A DNA stretch of 64,000 bases. It comes from Zea mays (lineage: Eukaryota > Streptophyta > Magnoliopsida > Poales > Poaceae). The DNA lies in assembly GCF_902167145.1 (NCBI RefSeq), contig NC_050098.1, forward strand, positions 34,342,501 to 34,406,500, in the 5' to 3' direction. Of this stretch, positions 58,096 to 64,000 are shown piece after piece. A program made the translations under genes and the position numbers. The notes beneath the pieces are model-generated. The model worked only from the letters and a program-made list of their open reading frames with translations, made no database searches and was not told the origin of the DNA. The first letter of the stretch is position 1. Every line of letters begins with the position of its first letter.

Positions 58096-59878
58096 ATACC
58101 AAAATGTCTTTTGAAGCTGAAAATAAATAAATAAATACCAAATGTTGTCATAAAATAGTGAAACTTGGCATGGAGTCATAATTTGGTCCTAGCTGCTTGA
58201 GATAAATAGAGCATGAGGTTATACAAAAGTGTCAATATAAGTGCTTCACAAATGAACACATCTCTCACTATGTTTCATAACATTCAACTATAACATGATT
58301 GCTTGAGCTATATTTCTTACATTTGTCACTGTTTTTTTTCAAAAGTGCACCATTAGTTCATCTAACAGTTACAAACTTACTTCATGTAAAGATGCCACTT
58401 TTTTATTATCTACTAATTTATATGCTTTAAATGCCTTTTCAAGCCGAAAATAAATAAATACCAAATGTTGTCAGAAAATAGTGAAACTTGACATGGAGTC
58501 ATAATTTCGTCCTAGCTACTTGAGATAAATAGATAATGAGGTTATGCAAAAGTGTCAATATAGGTGCTTCACAAATGGACACATCTCTCACTATGTTTCA
58601 TAACATTCAACTATAACATTAGTGCTTGAGCTATATTTCTTACGTTTGTCATTGTCTTTGCTTCAAAAGTGCACCATTAGTTCATCTAACAGTTACAAAC
58701 TTACTTCATGTAAAGATGCCACTTTTTTATTATCTACTAATTTATATGCTTTAAATTTCTTTTCAAGCCGAAAATAAATAAATAAATAAATACTAAATAT
58801 TGTCAGAAAATAGTGAAACTTGGCATGGAGTCATAATTTGATCCTAGCTACTTGAGATAAATAGATCATGAGGTTACGCAAAAGTGTCAATATAGGTGCT
58901 TCACAAATGGACACATCTATCTCTAAGTTTCATGACATTCAACTATAACATCAGTGCTTGAGCTATATTTCTTACGTTTGTCATTGTCTTTGCTTGAAAA
59001 GTGCACCATTAGTTCATCTAACAGTTACAAACTTACTTCATGTAAAGATTCCACTTTTTTATTATCTACTAATTTATATGCTTTAAATACCTTTTCAAGC
59101 CGAAAATAAATAAATAAGTACCAAATATTGTCAGAAAATAGTGAAACTTGGCATGGAGTCATAATTTGATCCTAGCTACTTGAGATAAATAGATCATGAG
59201 GTTACGCAAAAGTGTCAATATAGGTGCTTCACAAATGGACACATCTATCTCTAAGTTTCATGACATTCAACTATAACATCAGTGCTTGAGCTATATTTCT
59301 TACGTTTGTCATTGTCTTTGCTTGAAAAGTGCACCATTAGTTCATCTAACAGTTACAAACTTACTTCATGTAAAGATTCCACCTTTTTTATTATCTACTA
59401 ATTTATATGCTTTAAATACCTTTTTAAGCCCAAAATAAATAAATAAATACCAAATATTGTCAGAAAATAGTGAAACTTGGCATGAAGTCATAATTTGGTC
59501 CTAGCTACTTGAGATAAATAGATTATGTGGTTACGCAAAAGTGTCAATATAGGTGTTTCACAAATGGACACATCTATCTCTACGTTTCATGACATTCAAC
59601 TATAACATCAGTGCTTGAGCTATATTTCTTACGTTTGTCATTGTCTTTGCTTGAAAAGTGCACCATTAGTTCATCTAACAGTTACAAACTTACTTCATGT
59701 AAAGGTTCCACTTTTTTTATTATCTACTAATTTATATGCTTTAAATACCTTTTCAAGCTGAAAATAAATAAATAAATACCAAATATTGTCAGAAAATAGT
59801 GAAACTTGGCATGGAGTCATAATTTAATCCTAGCTACTTGAGATAAATAGATCATGAGGTTACACAAAAGTTTCACTA
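58096..59878. repeat. About 329-bp tandem array, 5.4 copies
   Basis: The landmark ggcatggagtcataatttgg (allowing one change) occurs at 58167, 58490, 58822, 59150, 59479 and 59808, giving spacings of 323, 332, 328, 329 and 329 bp. Each unit contains an (aaat)n run, cacatct-ctc, agtgcaccattagttcatct and ttattatctactaatttata. The later copies are most alike. It does not match the maize 180-bp knob, TR-1 or CentC repeats as I remember them. Confidence 0.92.
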
Positions 59879-60870
59879 TTTTTTGACCACATTTGCTATT
59901 TATTCATGACGTATATTGTACAACACCCTGCGCAGAGTAGGAATCCTGTGAACCGCCTCCTACTGCCAGCTTCTAGTCTCCACCGCAACTTCTGCAGCAC
60001 ATTACAACACATGTTCCCTGCAGGCTGCAACACATGTTCCAAGTACAAACGCATGTAGGCCCTGCTACCGTGATTGGAGGTTGGCAGAGGCTGCTGGAGT
60101 GCGAGCAGGAGCACGAATCGGGCAGGGCACGGCTGGAGTGGAGGTTAGACTGGCGAGCGGCGGTGCCTTGCTCCCTCTTCCACGAGCAGAGCAGGGGCTC
60201 GGACAGGACAGTGCCTTGCTCTCCTTCCACGACGAAGCGAGAGCAGGGCCGACGCAAACTGGGCGGCCGGCCGGCCAGAGCTCGAGCAGGGCCTGCTGCG
60301 GCGGTCCGGGGCCGAACGCCGGGCGGGCGGGTGACCGGAGCTCAAGCAGGGCAGACGGCAGCGGTGTTGGGCCGAATGTCGCGCAGGCGGGCGGAGCTCG
60401 AGCAGCGCCGGCAGCAGCGGTACGGGGCCGAACGCCGGGCGGGCGGGTGACCGGAGCTCAAGCAGGGCAGACGGCGGCGGTGTTGGGCCAAACGTCACGC
60501 GGGCGGGCGGAGCTCGAGCAGGGCCGGCAGCGGCGGTGCGGGGCTGAACGCCGGGTGAGCGAGCAACCGGAGCTCGAGTAGGTCCGGCGGCGGTCGATGG
60601 CTGTTGAGCCAGAGCAGAGAGATTGGGGGAATGGGAGAAGATTGGGGACTTTGTTTTGGTGGGTCCCAAGTGTAAGAAATGGAGATTTGGTGCAGCAAGT
60701 GTAGAAATGAGGAAGATGTAAAACTATGGTTAAAAATGAGTAGTGTGTCTAAACTAAGGATACAGATGTAAAAAACCCCAAAAAATGACGTACGGGCTTT
60801 GATTTCAGTCCGTGTGAGCCTGTATTGATGTGAGGGGCTGTTAAGTGTGGGCCTGGATACATAAAATTTT
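59879..60870. other. GC-rich region with short tandem repeats; no gene called
   Basis: Between 60290 and 60600 a ~58-bp unit (gagctcgagcagg...gccgaacg...cgggcggg) repeats about five times, with a two-unit higher order of about 116 bp (gccgaacgccgggcgg at 60311 and 60427). Long Ala/Gly/Arg and Leu/Pro frames on both strands follow from this repetition. Nothing else recognised. Confidence 0.55.
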
Positions 60871-61567
60871 GTGTAGTGCAGGCTGTGCAGCTGGAGCGGT
60901 TGGTGATTCTATCGTCACCAGACACTTGGGAGGTGTTAGAGAATTTAGGTTTGGTCTAAATAATAATTCGTATAAATTTCAAATGCTCACTCACACATAG
61001 TGGGAACTTTAGTAACACGTCTTACAACTTTAAATTGAGTGAGACTAACTTAAATAGTTGAGCTGTCTCTACCTATTTAAAGTTATTGAGAGAGAAAAAT
61101 AGATAATCCACACGCGCTCGCTCGTCTCGCTGGGCCGGACAATAGACACAGGTGCATAACATGTGCGTGAATGGTCCGGCGAAATCTTGGTGGCAACCCA
61201 TAGCCCCAACCGAACCCTTGTTTGGTCGGTCTAGCCATCTCCAGCAAACCACCATCAGAGAGGACGAAGCAATGGGCACGGAGGACGAAGCATTGTCATG
61301 ATCCTCTTCTGCATAGGCTTTCTTTTAATCAGGACCATCCACATGTGGTCCAATGGTCGAAATCGACTAATATCGGTTACTGTCTGATCAGATCGACGCT
61401 GACAGCGTTACTTTTGCAAAAAAAAAACTCTCTGGTAACTTACTAGATAGTGTCAAACCTAGACCCAATAGTCTAACTGTCACATTATTCCTAGGGTCTG
61501 ACGCTCCTGTAGAAATAATCCTAGTCGCTAGAGTTACACCATCCAATCTAATCCAACCTAGAGCTAT
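60871..61567. other. Intergenic sequence left of the CACTA element
   Basis: No coding frame with a recognisable domain and no repeat structure noticed. Confidence 0.4.
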
Positions 61568-61584
61568 CACTACCGGAATCAGCT

Positions 61585-62172
61585 TCTTTGCCGTGTGTTC
61601 GAAACACACGGCAAAGGCTATTTTACACTCGGCAACGGCTTTGCCGAGTGTAACACTCGGCAAAGAACGCTCGGCGAACTGTACATCGGCAACAGCTTCT
61701 TTGCCGAGTACTTTTTGTCGGGCACTCGGCAAAGTCTTTGCCGAGTGCCATTTGGCACTCGGCAAAGAAAAGTCACCGTCACGGCGCCAAGTAACGGTGA
61801 CGGATCCTTTGCCGAGTGCCTACGGCGACACTCGGCAAAGACTGGTCCAGTGGACCCCACAGCCAGTCCCTGTGCCGAGAGCCCTAACTGCACTCGGCAA
61901 AGAAGGTTTCTTTGCCGAGTGTCTGGTGGCCTGGCACTCGGCAAAGAACCCTCCAGTGGGCCCCTTTGCCAGTATCTTTGTCGAGTGTCTTGGCAAAAGC
62001 ACTCGACAAAGATATCTTTGCCGGTTCCCAGGTTTCCTTCTTTGCCGAGTGCCAGTGTCAGCACTCGGCAAAGATGTCTTTACCGGTTCCCAGGTTCCCT
62101 TCTTTGCCGAGTGCCATGGTCATAGCACTCGGCAAAGCCACCCTTTGCCGAGTGTTACACTCGGCAAAGTGA
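61585..62172. repeat. CACTA subterminal repeats (CTTTGCCGAGTG)
   Basis: More than fifteen copies of the 12-bp motif in both orientations, often as head-to-head pairs enclosing 10-40 bp. In En/Spm such motifs are bound by the TNPA-type protein. Confidence 0.92.
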
Positions 62173-62461
62173 CCAGGATGTCCCTTTTTTATTTGCTTTT
62201 GTTGTTCCATCCAAACAAACAAAAGATATATATCATTCACATCACATTATATATCAAGCACATCACAGAATGAACACATTTATCATCAACACCATATATA
62301 TCACAAAGTCTCACAAAACAGATCACACTAAAGTCAGGATCATCACAAAACAGATACAAGTATGCATCATCACTAACATCACCAAGTATCTCACAAGATA
62401 AAGTGTAACTAACATCACCAACACTCATAAAGGTAAGTCTGGATCATCACAAAACAAATCA

Positions 62462-63630
62462 TCAACGAGGTGGGCATCTGGACTGGTTCGGCGAAGGGCT
62501 GGACGAAGCATGAGGGTTGTTCGACGCCGCCGATTGACCCTGCACAGAGAAGAGATTGTATGTGTGAGAACATATGAATATATATCATGCAGTACTAAAA
62601 TTTTGATACTCACAGGAGTAGTGAACTCTGTAGGGTCAGCTGCAGGGAACAACGGAGGTGGTGGAGCATGACCCTGTGCGGCGCCAAGGCTCTGCATGTA
62701 CGCGAACATCTCCGCCATCCTCTTCTCTAGCTCCTCACGTTGCCTCCTCTCATCATCTAGCTGAGTCTATAATATTTCGCCCTAATGTTACGATAATGCA
62801 AAGAGAAGATATATAAAAATCAATGAACGATGAATAGATAAGGAATAACCTGGAGTTGCTGGATACGATGCTGTGAGGTGTCCTGCCGAGGTCGTATGGC
62901 TGGGCTCGCGCTCGTGCTCCTTGCTCGCACCTGAGAGAGAGTGGGAGTGGAGGACGAGTCGATTGCCCCGTCGGCAATCCAGTACCGCCCATGCCTCTTG
63001 CCTCCTCCGACCCTCATGAGGACATCTCCGTCGATGTCCTCGGTCCTCGGATCGTAATCTGGCCCATGGACCTCCTTGGCCATGGCGGTGTACTCACTGA
63101 GTCGGCTGTGGATGGCGGGGTTGGTGTACGCCTCGGGCCCGTCATCCGGGTTGTAGGTGACGTCGGACGTCGCCTTCCCCTTGTGGGCCATGGCATATGC
63201 CGAGAACGTGGAGCAAGGCGCGCCACCATGTGCCGCCGACTGCGAGAAAACCAACGAGATGGTTAGAAATCATGTCTAATCGAAAGTTATATACCTAAAT
63301 AAAAAAGAGCGCGTACCCATGCTTCCGCGTATTTGCCCAGGCTGCGGCTGCCTTGATGGTGGGAGGGACCTTGCATCAGCAAACGCCGTTCCCGGCTAGC
63401 GTTGTGCGCCTCATCCCACTCAGCACATTCTTCCAAATATGTTCTACCATGGTCTTCTTTGGTTTTCTTTTCCGGTTGTCACATTTGCTGCACGGACAAG
63501 GGACTAGGCTAGCTCCTTTAGCAGCTTCGCCATATGCCCGTTCCACGAAAGCATCGGTCTTCCTAATCCATTCTGGGGTGACATCATTACGTCGAACGCG
63601 GCCCGTGTACATCCACTCACGGTCCTCCAT
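62462..63630 (-). pseudogene. CACTA transposase-associated / TNPA-like gene, partial
   Basis: On minus: exon a (63630 to about 63317) starts M-E-D-R-E-W-M-Y-T-G-R and has the Cys pattern C-P-C-S-K-C, typical of the plant transposase-associated domain. Exon b (63239-62850) has P-E-A-Y-T-N-P-A-I-H-S-R-L and R-V-G-G-G-K-R-H-G-R-Y-W-I-A-D-G, as in En/Spm transposase_24 proteins. Exon c (62760-62614) has R-R-Q-R-E-E-L-E-K-R-M-A-E-M-F. Exon d (62539-62462) ends C-P-P-R with TGA. Introns b-c-d are GT-AG and in frame. Exon a has an in-frame TGA at 63376-63374 before its donor. The large central TNPD (DDE) exon is missing here, so it looks like a deletion derivative or only a TNPA-like gene. Confidence 0.75.
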
Positions 63631-63728
63631 CCTCTAACATATATAACCGAGTATAGTTTAATATAGACATGTAATGCATGTACACTACGTTCGTACCTTC
63701 TAATAGGTGATGATAGGTCCTAATCCCA

Positions 63729-63929
63729 CCCGCGGTTGCGTAGATGGAGTTAGTTTCCATGCTCTACTCCGATCCGAGATAAAATTTCGGCAGCACCTAC
63801 CCGCTGTTCTCCGGATACACGTCCTGACAGGGAGAGTGTACTGTCCGGAGAACAACAGGGAGGTGACGCCGAAACTCTATCTCGGACCGGAGTAGAGCAT
63901 GAAACTAACACCATCTACGCAACCGCGGG
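63729..63929. repeat. Long imperfect inverted repeat (foldback) in the CACTA element
   Basis: An arm from cccgcggttgcgtagatgg (63729 on) pairs with ccatctacgcaaccgcggg (ending 63929). Pairing continues inward through gctctactccgatccgagat / atctcggaccggagtagagc to ccggatacac / gtgtactgtccgg, leaving a loop of about 15 bases near 63821-63835. Arms are about 92 bases with few mismatches. No coding role is seen. Confidence 0.9.
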
Positions 63930-63968
63930 CTGTCCAAAAAACGTGGACAATCCGAAACTGATACATTT

Positions 63969-63996
63969 GTAGATATGCAAAGATCTGCATATCTAC
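63969..63996. repeat. Perfect 11-bp inverted repeat
   Basis: gtagatatgca and tgcatatctac flank aagatc. It lies 40 bp from the long foldback, and a short tgtcca/tggaca pair (63931-63949) sits between them. Confidence 0.85.
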
Positions 63997-64000
63997 ACCG

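Larger units (their letters stand above)
61568..64000 (-). mobile_element. CACTA (En/Spm-type) transposon, 3' end and part of its gene
   Basis: The terminus CACTACCGGAATCAGC begins at 61568. The next 600 bp are packed with CTTTGCCGAGTG / CACTCGGCAAAG subterminal repeats. A multi-exon transposase-like gene on minus points towards this end, so 61568 is the element's 3' terminus and the 5' end lies beyond the window. The preceding tat (61565-61567) would be the 3-bp target duplication, but the other side is not visible. Confidence 0.92.

Noticed and set aside
60081..60669. Ala/Gly/Arg-rich frames on plus and Leu/Pro frames on minus
   Set aside because: They arise from the 58-bp GC-rich tandem repeat, are open in several frames at once, and show no domain.

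Overview
The window looks like intergenic DNA of maize (Zea mays) or a very close relative. The evidence is a Huck-type 3' LTR, a Ji/Opie-type Sirevirus, a CACTA element with CTTTGCCGAGTG subterminal repeats, and nested LTR retrotransposons with intact target-site duplications (TSDs). I see no intact cellular gene. All names come from reading the sequence; no database was searched.

Layout. 1-2770: 3' end of a Huck-like Ty3/gypsy element, followed by a (TA)n run. 3480-5262: decayed Copia remnant (RNase H piece plus 3' LTR). 5821-6222: second-exon remnant of a germin-like protein (GLP) gene, minus strand. 6413-34869: Tat-lineage gypsy element (TSD ttccc) with gag-pol on plus and a spliced antisense gene on minus. 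Inside that antisense gene sits LARD1 (15143-32017, minus, TSD gtaag), a retroelement with 5-kb LTRs and no recognisable coding capacity. A hAT transposon (16553-20295, 8-bp TSD tgcaacat) sits inside LARD1's left LTR. 35155-54120: LARD2 (minus, TSD ctaac), with 3.5-kb LTRs and one orphan ORF where gag would be. That ORF is split by a young Sirevirus (40691-49642, plus, TSD ggctc). 55722-55895: a 174-bp MITE with an 8-bp TSD. 57503-57639: a GLP first exon, minus strand. 58096-59878: a ~329-bp tandem array. 61568-64000: a CACTA element with a minus-strand transposase-like gene and a long foldback, running off the window.

Main interpretation. The two GLP pieces share a strand, lie in the right order and break near the usual GLP intron. 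The simplest reading is one GLP pseudogene pulled apart by about 51 kb of nested transposons. The insertion order from TSDs (Tat gypsy, then LARD1, then hAT; LARD2, then Sirevirus) agrees with LTR divergence judged by eye: about 4% for the Tat element, about 1% for each LARD, and four substitutions seen between the Sirevirus LTRs.

The least ordinary items are: the five-exon antisense gene with its own TATA box inside the Tat element; the two LARDs, which have unrelated LTR bodies but share tRNA-iMet primer sites and a hairpin next to the polypurine tract typical of Del/Tekay chromoviruses; the roughly 373-codon orphan ORF of LARD2; and the foldback in the CACTA element.
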